Of a stretch of DNA of 64,000 bases, positions 23,532 through 35,200 are shown piece by piece; position 1 is the first letter of the stretch; each line of letters starts with the position of its first letter. The stretch covers positions 24,503,729-24,567,728 of the forward strand of contig CM049314.1 of assembly GCA_026874595.1 (NCBI GenBank). The letters run 5' to 3'. Source of the stretch: Sipunculus nudus (lineage: Eukaryota > Annelida > Sipuncula > Golfingiida > Sipunculidae). Under the pieces are notes generated by a model. It was not told the DNA's origin. It was given only the letters and a program-made list of their open reading frames with translations, and searched no databases. A program made the position numbers and the translations under genes.

Positions 23532-23920
23532 TAGAGTGAGGACAACAGAGCTTGCTGGTACGGGGCATCCAGACCTCTGACCTCTACATATGTATGGGTT
23601 TTCAACTTTTGTTTATAATCAAACTTGGCTGAGACAATCTTTTGGTAGGTACTTACTGTGAGTTTTTTTTAATCCATGAAAGCCCCGGTAAGATATCGTG
23701 GCCACAATAAAAGTTAACGGATGGACGGACAGACGGTGGGTATCCCATAATAACTCCTTTCACTCACAGATTACCATATATTTAATCTGTGGTCTTTTTT
23801 TCTATAAATCAGTGCATGCTATTACATTCAAGAATTTAATTATAATACAAACTATCTGCAGAGGGATTCCAAGAGCATCAGGGCATGTTGGTGTATCTAT
23901 GGTAGAGCAGCCAGGAGGTA

Positions 23921-24870
23921 CACTGGAACCCCACAATTACGACCACCCTGATCAAAGGACTGATCAAATGGGGACTGATCAAAGTGGTCGTAATTTGGGG
24001 GTGGTCGTATTTGTGAAACTCTTACCTTGGTCACATATAGTACGCCGATGTTTAATGTGTATCAGTGTGTATCTATTGCATATCTTAAATGAGAATTATA
24101 ACAAAATATTTTAGTAAGCGGAGGACCCTTATTTCGAATGTTTTATTTTTTGTGTGTAGCTGAAAAGAAAACAAAATTGTTTCATATATTTATTCATGAT
24201 AAAAAAATAATATACATGTACACAAACGTAGTGAATTACACTCGAGGCAATACGAAGACAACATACTGAATACATATTGAACATAATACGTGGCTGTCAT
24301 ATTTAGCCTTTCGCTTGAGTATATAATGCGTGCAATTTATAGTTTTACCAACGCTAAATTGCTGAGCCAGTTGGCGCTGACTGCGTCCTGGTGATGCCGC
24401 CTTGATTAATGCCACTTTCTCCTTCAAGAGGAGCTCTTTCCGAGGCATGGTCGCACAACAGCAAGCAATTTAAACGCACACTGAACCAGTAGAGAAATAA
24501 ACTGACAGCGATCTATCTTATAAGTGAAGACAATGTGTGGGATTTGCCACCATGCAAGCTTTATTTATACATTTTACTGAAGATATGCAGGACCAGATTA
24601 ACACTCGGGTTGGCCGGGACACCTTTTCACCCCCTTTGATCTTCCGTTAAGGCGCCTGTGACAAGGCGCAGCCATTGACTCGTGACAAATGTTGTTTCAG
24701 TACTTCTAGGCGGAAGTCGCATTAGGGGGGGGGGGGGGGGTTGCATTAGCGCTGGGGCCTGGAAATCAGGTCGTTATACTGTATTCAGGGGTGATCGTAA
24801 TTTTAGTCATTTTTAAACACAAATAAACTAAAAACATATTTGTGGGGTGGTCGCAAGGCGGGTTTCACTG
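23921..24870 (-). mobile_element. Decayed Tigger/pogo-type (Tc1/mariner) element, 950 bp
   Basis: The left terminus CACTGGAACCCCACAATTAC and the right terminus (read inversely) CAGTGAAACCCGCCTTGCGA are related; both begin CA[CG]TGRAACC and share GACCACC inside. TA directly flanks both ends (23919-23920 and 24871-24872), the Tc1/mariner target duplication. Inside, on the minus strand, is a transposase remnant. At 950 bp the element is well short of an autonomous Tigger. Confidence 0.82.
24236..24448 (-). pseudogene. Tigger/CENP-B-type transposase N-terminal remnant
   Basis: The 70-codon frame begins MPRKELLLKEKVALIKAASP and continues SQRQLAQQFSVGKT, then ILKRKAKY. This is the CENP-B N-terminal / psq-type helix-turn-helix that binds the terminal repeats in pogo/Tigger transposases, and also occurs in domesticated TIGD and jerky proteins. 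The segment between VGKT and ILKRK is altered, and the frame ends without the second HTH or the DDE catalytic domain. It is therefore a non-functional remnant of the surrounding element, oriented right to left. Confidence 0.75.
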
Positions 24871-24872
24871 TA

Positions 24873-25360
24873 CTTAATTTCTTTTGTTGAACAGTTTCTC
24901 TGAAACCACACAAGATGTCCCTGTGTATGTAGATCAATGCAAAAAACATAGTAAACCCGTGGTAAGTCTTGTGACCTTTGGCCTAAAAAAAATATGCAGG
25001 GATTTTGCTGAGAAATAAAACCACGTGAGAAACTCTACGGGTATATATTTATGGTAATTTTTAAGAAATATAGTTGAGCTACATGCGATAGGTTGAAGGT
25101 TTGGGATGAAACTATTGACTTAAAATGCGTTCATAAACAGGAGGATGCATGAACAGAGGCTTCATGGTTACCGATATGAATGAAAACCAATAAAATGCAA
25201 CAAAAGTAGTTATAGTATCATGGAATAGGTTAGGAAATTATCTGTCGGAGATTTCTGTTGAGATGACAGCTGGGGTCTGAGGGCCCAAAAATTGTCCAGT
25301 AAAATATTAAATAGTTTTATATGAAAATTATATACTAAAACACACATACACAAACATAAT
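24873..25360. other. Intergenic, no gene seen
   Basis: AT-rich sequence without features, between the Tigger relic and the pentanucleotide repeat. Confidence 0.4.
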
Positions 25361-25440
25361 ATATTATATATTATATTATATTATATTATATTATATTATA
25401 TTATATTATATTATATTATATTATATTATATTATATATAT
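25361..25440. repeat. (TTATA)n pentanucleotide microsatellite, about 75 bp
   Basis: About 14 TTATA units, ending in a short AT run. Confidence 0.95.
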
Positions 25441-25963
25441 AAAATGTTACGTTTTCTGGTACATTTGTACTCCTATAAATGTATATTATGTTCGCATGTA
25501 TCCATTAATATAATAAATGTCAACATTCATGACTGTGTTAGTGTAATTTCTGGCCAGCAGAGGGCAGCACATCTTTTAATAATCGATAATATCATAATTT
25601 GATTGAAATTTACTTCTGTGGTTTCCATAACTATCATATCCCTGATTATTAATGTCCGGATAATAAAATTTTATATGATTGTTGGATTTGTAACTAATAA
25701 TAATTAATCCATTTATGTTCCAAACGGGATATATAATCGTCCGGCATATGCATTCCACCAATCCAAGCTGGCTGTTGTGTTTAGTCGCCATTAAACATTA
25801 ACTAATTTAATTGGTTAACGAACCTGGTATTTCCAGCAATCGGTATTGAAAACCTATCAATATGCCAACATATTAAGTCCATTTACTCTATAGTTTTAAA
25901 CAAGTGAAAAACAGAAATTATTGGGAATTAATGGCTTTATTTGGAGGTATGACAAATGTTTGT

Positions 25964-25964
<1 letters not shown>

Positions 25965-26008
<44 letters not shown>

Positions 26009-26191
26009 GTTTTATACACTGAACTTATAGAAACTTTTAGGGGAGACCGAATGCATGGCGCGAGTCGAACGTGGCCGCCTAGGAATGGAGTACAAACACC
26101 TATATGGAGAGTTTCCCCTGATTCAACACAACCCCAAACGGAAATCTCATGCATATCAAAAGGGGGATCCATGCAAATTACCGAGAACACC

Positions 26192-26253
<62 letters not shown>

Positions 26254-26445
26254 CCTGTTTTATACACTGAACTTATAGAAACTTTTAGGGGAGACCGAAT
26301 GCATGGCGCGAGTCGAACGTGGCCGCCAAGGAATGGAGTACAAACACCTGTATGGAGAGTTTCCCCTGATTCGACACAACCCCAAAAGGAAATCTCATGC
26401 ATATCAAAAGGGTGATCCATGCAAATTACCGAGAACACCCGATAG
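25965..26445 (+). repeat. Tandem duplication (about 245 bp) with (AT)n at each junction
   Basis: The segment ACCTGTTTTATACACTGAAC ... GCATGGCGCGAGTCGAACGT ... GATCCATGCAAATTACCGAG occurs at 26006-26195 and again at 26253-26442 with only a few differences. (AT)n tracts precede each copy (25965-26005 and 26194-26252). Long frames on both strands arise from the AT tracts (Tyr-Ile runs) and are not genes. Confidence 0.9.
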
Positions 26446-27350
26446 ATGGTGGATCCTTCGTAAATCCCTGTGACGTCGCCAAAGAATAGGCCCTCCCAAG
26501 CCTTCCCAGCATGCTTGACATGCTGTAAACAAGAGTCGATTGAGGTAACAATTATCTGGGTTTCTTTAAGAGAAAGTGCATATATTTCCAAACATAAGCC
26601 TACTGAAATTGATGTACAAACTGAGTCAACACAACTGTATTCTGCCAAATATATACCGGTTGTTGCATGTCCTCATGCTGAACGCCGAATATACTGATCT
26701 TAACCACTTTGGTCAGATCTGACCAAACTTTAGAGGGTAAACTCTCCGCCTTAGGGGTTGTAACGCAAACAAGAAAAAAAAACAAAGATCCGTTTGCGTT
26801 ACAGCCTGTACCTATAGTAGCCGTCGTAAAAGATAGCGCCCTGGCAGGGTTCCGGAGTGTTAACTGTGTGGTGCTCTGAAATTTCTTGCGACGCCATCCT
26901 GGCGTGTATAAAAGCAACATCGGGCCGGGGTTCCACGCATATTCAGACAGGTGTTCTGCCGCTGTCAATGAACCATTACTTTAAGTCCTTTAGTTATTTT
27001 CTATGGACGAATATGACACTAAACGTGGCTATAAATAATGATAAAAGAATATGGCTGTGACATATGGTTAGAACCTCACAAGATATGCTGTTTCAACATT
27101 AGCCTGTGGAGCAAGGTCTCTCGCGACATAGCTTGGCTTACTGAGGGGCTTGCTTAATAGTTTGAAAGGTGCGTGAAAAGATAATTTTGCTCTCATGTTG
27201 TAAGCGGAACATGTACTGATGATTAATCAAGGGGCTATTTCATCCAATAACATGCACAAGGTTTTAACTTTTGCAAAATTTGCCCATATCAATCTTCAGG
27301 TTTTTTGGGTCGGCTGACTGAAAGAAACGGAGGTCTAGGAGTGACGCTTT
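26446..27350. other. Intergenic, no gene seen
   Basis: A mixed-composition stretch. The minus-strand frame 26600-26968 (122 codons) has no recognisable domain. No splice model was found. Confidence 0.4.
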
Positions 27351-28271
27351 GCAGGGGCGTAGCCAGGATTGAGGGAGGGGAGGGGGCCATGATATGATCA
27401 GTGACAGATTCAGAAATTCGAGAACGGGGAGGGGGGGGGGGGGGCTGCGCGAATATGTATGGGTATTATGAAAACTAAGTGATATATATGTGTGTATATG
27501 TATGTATACTATACGTCATATATTTTAGTATAGATATTTTTATAGATTTTTTTTTATTTTCAGTTATGAACCATGGTTTTTATGTTAATGACAGGTACAT
27601 GGGAAGGGTATGGGAGGGGGCATTCCCACATTGGGGGGAAAAAAATATGAGGATTTTCTTTTATTGAAAAATAAAATGTTCCCTTATTTTTTTTGCGTTA
27701 TATAGTCAAACAATAGAGAGGTTCAATATTTAGTATTTATATTTTTTCAAAATTAGGATGTAGAATTTCAGTCGTTTTTAACATGTTAAAGTCAATGGCG
27801 CAAAGGCGCATTTACGTTTATAACTTGCAAAATATTATCTTATGAATGTAATGCTTTGAGTAGAATAACTGATATGGTGAAGTCTTAGTCTTGTTTTAAA
27901 CTTTGCATTTTACCGGGGCCGTGGTCTCGACAGCACACAGGTTTCATAAGAGTACAGATCGCGAGTCTGAGTACCAGTACCACCTGAGCCGTGAGATGGT
28001 TCACGGTCGACCCCAACCAGGGTTTGCTGCTCTGCAGTTGTTCTGCAGCTGTTAATAAATATCCTCATCCTCAGCTAATGAATTTGAAAGTAATAAACTG
28101 CAGATAACTTTAATAAAATCTAATTGTTAATTAATAAAAAGAAATGTGAAAAATGAAAATTAATCACAAAAATTGGGTAATTAGAGAAAATGAGAAATAT
28201 TGCAGATCAACGGGGGCGGCATGCTTAAAACGCCCCCTCTGGATCCACCACTAATAGCAAAGGCAACTTAA

Positions 28272-28343
<72 letters not shown>

Positions 28344-28455
28344 TATATATAGTATTAGACTAAGTGAAATAACAAAAGGACGGTCAGTACTGGATGCGAC
28401 CCGGGGGGGGGGGGGGCCATGGCCCCCTGCGGCCCCCCTCTGGCTACGCCCCTGC
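27351..28455. mobile_element. 1.1-kb element with GCAGGGGCGTAGCCAG terminal inverted repeats
   Basis: The left terminus GCAGGGGCGTAGCCAG is matched inversely by CTGGCTACGCCCCTGC, flanked on both sides by TTT (27348-27350 and 28456-28458), a possible 3-bp target duplication. Poly-G runs sit just inside both ends (about 27428 and 28400). The interior has a possible tRNA-derived SINE and an (AT)n tract at 28274-28338. No transposase is seen. Confidence 0.65.
27910..28080 (+). repeat. Possible tRNA-derived SINE fragment
   Basis: GCCGTGGTCTCGACAGCACA could be a degenerate A box and GATCGCGAGTCTGAGTACC a degenerate B box. They are followed by a unique body and a TTAATAAATATCCTCATCC tail. The match to promoter boxes is loose. 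Confidence 0.3.
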
Positions 28456-28638
28456 TTTGTCCATCGTCCGTCGGAGGGTCCGGCCGTCCGGCTCTCTGAC
28501 CGTCCTTTAGTATTGCACTAATCGTAACCGCTGACCCTTGAAATATCTAAATGATAAACCTTGGAGGTCGATAAAATAATCCTTGGAAACCTTTAATTAG
28601 GTCACTGCGCCCTAATGCTCCGAGCTATGGGCCTTGTT

Positions 28639-28641
<3 letters not shown>

Positions 28642-28670
<29 letters not shown>
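28642..28670. repeat. Poly-C homopolymer, 29 bp
   Basis: The longest G/C homopolymer in the window. Others lie at about 1036, 3919, 14511, 24725, 27428, 34406, 49039, 52686, 55592, 55871 and 59393. Confidence 0.95.
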
Positions 28671-28989
28671 GAATGAATTAAAACATTGAGACAACCTCCA
28701 GTATCTTGATAGTTAATGCATTGATTGCCATGAATTTTGCCTCGAATATTGACCATGACTATAGTTTGTCAGATCCCGAAAAATGGTGCCGTCACCTGTA
28801 GTTTTTCTATTTTTTTGCGATTTTTTCCTTTTTTGTAGACCTTCAAAAGACAGCAATCATGTCGGTTTCTTCTAGTATTCCGGGACCTGGTGTATTAATT
28901 GGTTATGAGTTGATTCCTCACTTCCTGAAGACTGGTGGCGCTATCTTTGGTGAATTTTTTCCCTTTATTTTGGGCCAAATTATAATGAT

Positions 28990-30310
28990 ACTTTCAGATT
29001 CTTAAATGCGGTTTCCCATAGTGTCCTGAAATCTCACGTGTTTATTGGGGCCCGCTTGAATGACGACTTGCCTTATAGTCATCACCGTTCGTCCGTCATT
29101 TCCGGATAATAACTCCAGTTTGTATTGACATATGGATTTCAAACTTTTTTTTCATACGGGCCGCCGCTAAAACAAGAGCCTCTTTTGATTTTGGGGTCAT
29201 GTGGTCAAAGATCAAGGTCACAGGACCCCATTTTTTTTTAAAGATTTGTAGATTCATTTTAAGCCAAACTTTTCGTCCCAAAAATTTTATCATGAACATA
29301 TAGCTGACCTGGCATATAGGAGGACCTGATTGATTTTAGGGTCACTAGGTCAAGGGTTAAGGTCACAGGGGCAATCTGTTCTCAAATTTGTTTCCGGATG
29401 ACAACTCAAATTTGGATTGACATATTGGTTTCAAGCTTGACTTATACATGACCCACCGATAAAGTAAGAACCCTATTGATTTTGGGGTCATGAGCTCAAA
29501 AGTCAAGGCCAAGATTGTGGATGCATTGTAAGCCATTTTATTCGTTCCAAACCTTCCATCTTCCACATGTGGAAGAAACGTTAATTTTGGGGTTACAAGG
29601 TCAAGGTCAAGGTTACTGAGACCATTATTGACGATAACTCCAGTTTGGGTATACAGATAAGCTATAAACGTTATCACAGAAACCACATTTGAAAAAACCT
29701 CATAAAATAACCTTATAGCTAATAAGCTGTGCGTCGAGACTTATGGGTCCTTAGTTATAGATTAGTCTATTTATGTGTAATGATTCGGCGTGTATTTATG
29801 CAATGCATTGGGTGTTATGAACCTGTCCATATAAACCTAAAACCTTGACCATGGCCTGATTTTGTATACATATTGATTTTGTATTTTTTTATACACCCTG
29901 TCTACATCGGGCCTTCCGTAGTCCGTCCGTTATCTGAAGTACCAGGGGTTTGAAGGATTTTCATGAAACCCATTTTGAATATTAACCTAGATAGTATCTT
30001 GCTGGGATTTGATTATAGAAACTATACACGCGTATATTCAATAAAGTCGGAGAACACCAGACTTTGGTGTCAACGTGACGACTTATTAGAAATCTTAAGG
30101 GATCATCATGAAACTCACTGTAAATATTTACCAATTGTCTAACCCTTTTTCAATTCTTGACAAAAAAGTCAAACCTCACCAGATTTTTTGTTGTATTGCT
30201 GTGATAACTATTTATTTGATGGGCGCTGATGGAAGTTAGTATGAATGTTAAACCAGTATGAGGTCAAAGGTCACGAGACATACGACGGGCGCATTGATAT
30301 ATGAACTCTT
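28990..30310 (-). repeat. Degenerate AGGTCA-rich and ATGAAACC-type dispersed repeats
   Basis: Repeated phrases at 29080-29690 are GATTTTGGGGTCATGTGGTC, AAGGTCAAGGTCAC and TAACTCCAGTTTGNATTGAC. At 29930-30310 the phrases are GGATTTTCATGAAACCCATT and ATATTAACC. These are arrays of about 100-150-bp units. Minus-strand frames through it are repeat by-products. Confidence 0.65.
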
Positions 30311-31892
30311 GCGACGCTATTCATATTTTAGTATTCTGAAAAAAAAACAGTTTTATATTTCTGATATTAACAAAAAAGTAGAAAAGCATATTGAAACCTA
30401 ACATATATACGCGTATATTAGTGACGTTTTCTACTCATTTAGTCTAATCTATAGTCAATAGACACCTGTTTAAAATTTCCAGACACTGTGACGGCAACAT
30501 TGATTTCACATAGGAAAGCAGAACAGCCATTAAGTATCGACGCCCCAACCACATGTGATGAAGACAAACAGATTGCTGATCAATATATTGAGAGTAAAAC
30601 TGATTGTAATCGAAGGAAAAGAGAGGTAAACGCAGGCATGCGCCCGGTGCGGAAATGATCTGGTATGAAAAGAACGCCAAGCTACGAGCACCGCTATTTG
30701 ACAATTCTTTTGGACCTTTTTAAATTGTAGAAAAAATATCTCGCTCGTTCTGTCGAACTATTTACCAGCTGCGGTGAGATCTGCGGTGAGAAGATTCCTT
30801 TAAAGTTCGACTAGTTAAACAACTGACAAGTCCTATCTGACGAAAGAGATTGAATAAGCTCATTTGATAAGCATTATATAAATCTAATTTAGCAAAGAAT
30901 GTACGCATTTCGAGTCCCCGGTATCTGAAACGTTTGCTCAAACTAAGTCAAAGAAATGTATAAATTGTAGTTTTGTTATTTTTATCACATTTATCATTGA
31001 TACCTACATGTAAGTAATACAGTTAGTGAAATGTCAGAAATCAATATGAGTCGTAAAAAAGTTGAATGAGAGTCCAGTTATGTTTAATTTAATAAGCAGA
31101 TACACACTATGTTTTTTTTATATTTAAAACCCATTATTTACATATTCTACAGGCTTATTCCGACCTTACATGCGCGATGCCTGCCGAGAAAGTAATTGGA
31201 CAATTACATACATAAGGTAAGCTGTTTAATATTATCGCTTTATTGAACAAATTCCATAAGTAGCAATACAAGCACCAGAAATTCACGATTATTTGTGAGA
31301 CAAAATATGTATGAAACAGCCAACCTGACGTATGATTCACGTGACCAAGATTCTGATGGTACGAGTTAGTTTCACCGGCAAGAATATACAGCATTTTACA
31401 AAAACTATTACAATACATAAATACACTAGCAGTTATGCCCAAAGCCCCTTCAGATCGACATCTTACGTTTACATGTTTATCATTTGCCTTCCGATCAGTT
31501 GTTGTAAATGGCTTAATTACATGTATTAATAGAACTAAAAAAAGAGCAAAATGGTGAACATTGATTATAAAACGATAACAGACCTATTTTCAATGATCTA
31601 TCCAAAGTGAAGTAGGCCTAGTGTCTAAATTCTAGTGCCAAACTTATGTCGCCAAAGGTATTTAGATTAGGCCTATATATAAAATTATGTACATATATAT
31701 GTAAGAAACACCACACGTACGATGTCGTCCTTGACTGTGGCGTGAACAACCTTCATTTTCCCCTCGCCTTTCTGTATTGCTATAATATTTTTCATATTAA
31801 AATCAGTTTGTGAGAGACTGTATTATGATTCCGTAATATGTAAGTTACTACCAAGAAAAAAAAAAGAAGGGTACCAGCTGAAGATTTTATAC
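30311..31892. other. Intergenic, no gene seen
   Basis: Low-repeat sequence downstream of the two-membrane-segment gene. Short frames only. Confidence 0.4.
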
Positions 31893-32294
31893 TTAACGGA
31901 AAACATCGTCATTCTGCTCTGCTAATTCCAGTGCCGACCGGTAGATGGCCATGAAATGTGTGATTTCTTCGTGACGTAATTGCATCAGTCGTTTGGTGAG
32001 GATTTGTCTGATGACGAAAGCATACAAATAAAACGTGATCCAAGGCAAAATCAGGAGAGCTACACCAGCATACATGATGCAGTCGTTCCGGAAGTAAAAA
32101 TATCCTAGTGGCGCTACTGCGCCACCTGCCAGCATCACGAGCGTTCCCATGGCGATAGAAATGCTGACGTAATAGTTCCATCGCCGTTTGCAGCGAAAAG
32201 CTTTGTTTTCTACCAATTCTGTAACATCTGATGGAATTGGGTCCTCCATTCGAAAATGTACCATTTTAGGTTTCTTTGCCTTCTGATCTTTCAT
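31893..32294 (-). CDS. Small hypothetical protein with two membrane segments (133 aa)
   Basis: The open frame MKDQKAKKPKMVHFRMEDPI... has a Lys-rich start, two hydrophobic helices at about 41-67 (SISIAMGTLVMLAGG core) and 73-95 (MYAGVALLILPWITFYLYAF), joined by a very short FRND turn. A charged C-terminal helix (LMQLRHEEITHFMAIYRSALELAE) follows. The layout suggests a helical hairpin with both ends on one side of the membrane. I do not recognise the family. Evidence for coding is the ordered amphipathic/hydrophobic layout, more balanced base composition than the surroundings, and no repeat character. It may be the last exon of a larger gene, since no upstream exon was identified, or a stand-alone gene. 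The overlapping frame at 31909-32181 is a shadow. Confidence 0.6.
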   Translation of the reverse strand: MKDQKAKKPKMVHFRMEDPIPSDVTELVENKAFRCKRRWNYYVSISIAMGTLVMLAGGAVAPLGYFYFRNDCIMYAGVALLILPWITFYLYAFVIRQILTKRLMQLRHEEITHFMAIYRSALELAEQNDDVFR

Positions 32295-35200
32295 TTATGC
32301 TGTATTTTCTTCCAGGAAACAAACCCATTAAATTCGATTTATCTTCAGTTATTTGTTTATCCTTTGTAATCCATATTGATGAACCCAGTCCGAACCCATT
32401 ACACATTTGATGACTATAAATGTTTTGCTATCATCTGAAATTTTTCTTTTTCAATAATTCGTAGACATTTCACGCACGGGTCTACAGTTTAAAACCAGTA
32501 GGCCTATTTCATGCAGTAAAGGTTGTTTGATTATCATGGCCAACATTTAAATTTCTTTTACTTCACTTTTCAGCCGAAATTTCCATTTTTGTGAAATGTA
32601 GCCCAAGCTAGATGCAAATATCTATATTCATTTAATAATCAATTTTCATGTCTTCAGGCGTTAACAAATTTCAGCAGACGAATTTGGGCATATCGCTTTG
32701 TGATGGAATTGATGTCCATATTGTTACACCAGATGTTTGAAATATCCACAGGTTCCTACCCACAACAACCTCCAGTGACGTATGTGAACTCACGCGTCAC
32801 CGTAGCAACGTTATCACTCGTGTCGTCTGCTTCAAGACGCTCGCACCCCCTTGGCTTGTCCAATCATACACGGCATGCGCATTTCATAGGACGACCCAAT
32901 TGGCACCAAAGTTTACAATCAAAACCTGTTTTCACCCAAAAATAGAGTTGTACAACATCACCGATGTATGGATCATGCCAGGGGCTAATACTGGACGAAG
33001 TCCAATTGATCTGATTGTAGAAGTATGTTGATACAGGACTGATCTATTCGTGACACAGCTGGCGATAGGAGTCAGCCCTCACTCGTGCGAACACCTGGCC
33101 CAGAATCAATCGACCCGCTTTCATTCCATCCTCAACGGACCTTGTTGAAAATGTTTGTATGAATCATGCACAGTTCATGTTTCGTTTAATTATTGATTAC
33201 GTTTTTTCTAACCATAATTTTATGTTCTTATAAGGTCGTGTTGTTTTATTTCTTGTATTAATTTTATTTATCAGTATTAATTTCGTTAATAAGCCACAAT
33301 GCCATTTACCTAATAAGCAGGGGAAGTTTCGCAATCGGTAACAGGGGCGTTATAAAGGGGATGTGGGTGGCAACTAGCGCCATTTCGGCCCTCTTTAATT
33401 AGAGAGTCTGTCAGAGTGACGTTACATCCTTCAGCGAGGAACGCACTTTAAGAATCTATGAGGATGCAAATATATTCGTCATTTTTGACGACGTCTCCTG
33501 GCCTACAACAACGCTATCACTTGATATAAACCAGGCCAATCGTTAGCTTTTTAAGTATACTTTCTAACAACACCAACCATGAGCGGAAAAAACTCCCATT
33601 TAACTAAGCGTATTGCTAAATCCCTCTCCACGTTTCTTGAATTTCTGACCACATGAATATTAAATAAAAGCATGGCGTGTATGGGTTACAGGAAGGCAGC
33701 CAACTTATACGCAATACAGGAAATAACTTGTTACCATAGAGACGGAGTTTCAGTTTTGGTTGTGACTTCATATGTATTCTTTTGTGTTAATTCATCATTC
33801 GTAGCCTAATGTTCCATGATATGAATGCAGCATAACGGAAGACCACTGCGATGCATTCTTCCGTGTTGCTTGTAACACGAATCAAGTTAGGGTTACCAGC
33901 CCAATATAAGTGCCTACTGAGTCGTGTACTAGAGGCCAGGTGGCAACATGCCCGTCCCCTAAAATATTTTCAACGGCATTTAGGGAGCTCCCAGTTTCGT
34001 ATAAAAAACTACAAATGATCGTGTCTTGAGTTTCCTGATTTTCATATAGCAGCAGTATCACCAAACCCATCAGGGCCATACATTCTTAGAGTCACTTTTC
34101 GTTACACATCAAATGCTATGAGACACGGTATATATTCCAAAAGAGGAGATGTTGACCAGCCAAAAAAAATCGCCATGTTCTGAGTCATTCTATATTAATT
34201 GTTTCATATTCCCGGGAGAGAACTGAAGTTAGTTAAAAAAAAACCCAGAAAAACAGGAAACAGAGTTTGTGCCAGAAAAGTATGGGGACTTTAAATATTT
34301 GGTCATTTCTGGGAGATTGCGATGCATTTATAATTGAGTCATTTTTTTTTCAATAACTCATATTTTGTCCGTTCAAATTATCAGAGTATAATTATGTGTG
34401 TGTGTGGGGGGGGGGGGGGGGGGGGGCTTTTTCTTCCTAGTTCAAAATGTGGGGGAGGGGGACAAGTGTTTCCATTAAACTGAGCCCAAATGCCACACTG
34501 AGTGACAATAAGATATTAGTATTGATAATACCGTGCTCTTAAGTAAGAGTACGTACGTTTTGAATTATAATGTAAACTTTATTTTCATTATTGTTGCACT
34601 AACCCATGGTTATTTGGCCCTATATGTAATTATGTTAAAATTACATTTTTATAATTAAAACTAGTAGACTCACAGAAAGTTCAACAATATGTATTTTGCA
34701 CCATACAGTTGCTATAAAATATTAATGCAGTTTTCTTCATAAACGCTTAATATGCTTACAAATTGCAGTGCAATCAAAATTCCACACCATGCGAGGACGC
34801 ATCTCCTTCACCTACCCTCTCCCTGATCCCAGTGTCGTTGACCCTTTTCCCTGTCCCGCCATTCCTGTAGCGTTGTCCATCAAACGTTACTATACTCAAT
34901 TAACCACGTGAGTAATAAATCTGTCCAAATAAGATTGAAATATTGATCTGATGTTATTTCCTGATACATTTGTATAGTACATTAAATATTCATCAAAATA
35001 TTAAATATGATTTATAATAATAAGCTTATAATGTCTCTATATATAGGCAATATGTTTAGGGAACGGGGACATTCAGAATTTACTGCCGAAAGCTGCAGTT
35101 GGATCCGTATGAACAAGAAACAAACAGAGGCTAGTTTGTGATGCAAATATGACGTTAGTCTTTAACTATAATTTTTAAGTAGTGATACATTGCACACATC

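Noticed and set aside
24701-24745. Poly-G run near the Tigger relic as a regulatory G-quadruplex
   Set aside because: A single long homopolymer inside a decayed transposon; nothing links it to a gene.
25904-26648. Several long frames on both strands with Tyr-Ile runs
   Set aside because: They are produced by the (AT)n tracts and the tandem duplication.
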